A stretch of 5,224 nucleotides of DNA from UBA1672 sp023140905 (lineage in GTDB: Bacteria > Pseudomonadota > Alphaproteobacteria > Micavibrionales > Micavibrionaceae), in NCBI GenBank assembly GCA_030636745.1, contig DAOVWH010000102.1:1-5224 (forward strand). The letters run 5' to 3'. A model generated the notes under the pieces. It made no database searches and was not told the origin of the DNA. It worked only from the letters and a program-made list of their open reading frames with translations. A program made the position numbers and the translations under genes. How positions within the stretch are numbered: position 1 is the stretch's first letter; the number at the start of each line of letters is the position of its first letter. Shown piece by piece: positions 4,531 to 5,224 of the stretch.

Positions 4531-5224
4531 ATGGCAGGCAAAGATTATTATAAAACCCTTGGGGTTGAAAATGACGCTAGTGCGGACGAGATTAAAAAAG
4601 CCTACCGTAAACTGGCTATGAAATTTCACCCGGATCAAAATAAAGATAATCCAGAGGCTGAAGAAAAATTCAAAGCCATTAATGAAGCCTATGATATCTT
4701 AAAAGACGAACAAAAACGCTCCGCTTATGCCCGTTATGGCTCTAGTGCATTTGACGGATCTATGGGTGGAAGCCCTGGAGGGGGAGGCCATGGAGGTGGC
4801 GGTGCGGGATTCACCGACATCTTTGAAGACATGTTTGGTGATTTCATGGGCGGTTCCAATCGCTCCAGCCAAGGCTCAATGCGCGGATCTGATCTACAAT
4901 ACACATTAGAAATGACGCTTGAAGAAGCGCATAAAGGCAAAGAAGCAAAAATAAGAATCCCAGTTAACGATACATGTGAGCATTGTAGTGGTTCCGGTTC
5001 GGCTGATGGGACAAAGACTCATGCCTGTGACACTTGTGGCGGAACCGGACGCATTCGCCAACAACAAGGATTCTTTACAATCGAGCGCACCTGCCCGTCT
5101 TGTCACGGCGAAGGTGTGACTATCAAAAATCCGTGTAGCCATTGCAGTGGAAGTGGCCGCCTCAATAAAAGTAAAACACTTAAAGTGAAAATTCCGGCTG
5201 GCGTAGAAACAGGCCGACGTATCC
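4531..5224 (+). CDS. dnaJ: Co-chaperone DnaJ (Hsp40), 3' end cut by the window
   Basis: DnaJ delivers unfolded substrates to DnaK and triggers its ATP hydrolysis. The frame is open for 231 codons to the right edge; full-length DnaJ is usually about 375 residues. Visible domains: J-domain (about 5-70) with HPD at 33-35; a Gly-rich G/F region (about 75-108) with DIFEDMFGDF; the start of C-terminal domain I (RGSDLQYTLEMTLEEA, 118-133); and a complete zinc-finger domain with four CxxCxGxG repeats (C149/C152, C166/C169, C188/C191, C202/C205), so it is a type I DnaJ. The usual AYD at the end of the J-domain is AYA here (residue 67). The start follows GGGA (4517-4520) with a 10-nt spacer, a weak ribosome binding site. 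It is probably co-transcribed with dnaK. Confidence 0.98.
   Translation, partial: MAGKDYYKTLGVENDASADEIKKAYRKLAMKFHPDQNKDNPEAEEKFKAINEAYDILKDEQKRSAYARYGSSAFDGSMGGSPGGGGHGGGGAGFTDIFEDMFGDFMGGSNRSSQGSMRGSDLQYTLEMTLEEAHKGKEAKIRIPVNDTCEHCSGSGSADGTKTHACDTCGGTGRIRQQQGFFTIERTCPSCHGEGVTIKNPCSHCSGSGRLNKSKTLKVKIPAGVETGRRI

Noticed and set aside
4780..4812. GGA/GGT-rich simple repeat in dnaJ
   Set aside because: It encodes the glycine-rich G/F region normal for DnaJ.

Overview
The window is a chromosomal segment built around a GrpE-DnaK-DnaJ heat-shock chaperone cluster. It most likely comes from an AT-leaning alphaproteobacterium. The best taxonomic clues are the start of RNase PH on the minus strand (RPS-RA-DELR, AEGSCL, EEKVP-W, WVTAEYGMLPR), the DnaK substrate-domain wording (QAGGGLSDDDIEKMVKDAE), and the rph/grpE neighbourhood. 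I cannot name a genus. An uncultured or host-associated, AT-rich alphaproteobacterial lineage would fit, but that is inference.

Layout: positions 1-209 hold the 5' part of rph on the minus strand, running off the left edge. A 109-nt divergent intergenic region (210-318) follows. Positions 319-1314 (+) encode a 331-residue exported protein that I do not recognise. After a 90-nt gap with an imperfect hairpin comes grpE (1405-2175, +), whose product has an unusually long, polar, probably disordered N-terminal tail. A 307-nt AT-rich intergenic region (2176-2482) holds a terminator-like hairpin with a T-run, candidate promoter elements, a palindrome between a possible -35 and -10, and a long imperfect stem-loop just upstream of the dnaK ribosome binding site. 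dnaK (2483-4426, +) is complete. A 104-nt gap with a strong 13-bp bulged hairpin separates it from dnaJ (4531 to the right edge, +), which is cut after the zinc-finger domain.

How the genes work together: DnaK is the ATP-driven Hsp70. DnaJ delivers substrates and stimulates its ATPase through the HPD motif. GrpE is the nucleotide exchange factor that resets it. All three are intact as far as visible. RNase PH (tRNA 3'-end trimming) is functionally separate and is transcribed divergently.

The most notable point is what is missing. In many alphaproteobacteria the repressor gene hrcA sits between rph and grpE; here that slot holds the unrecognised secreted protein. I find no CIRCE operator and no convincing sigma-32 promoter in any intergenic gap. 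The gaps before dnaK and dnaJ instead contain RNA-hairpin-like structures that share a GGTGCA core, so control of this operon may be non-standard. No mobile element, CRISPR array, tRNA or rRNA is visible. Apart from the unknown gene and the leader structures, this is ordinary core genome.
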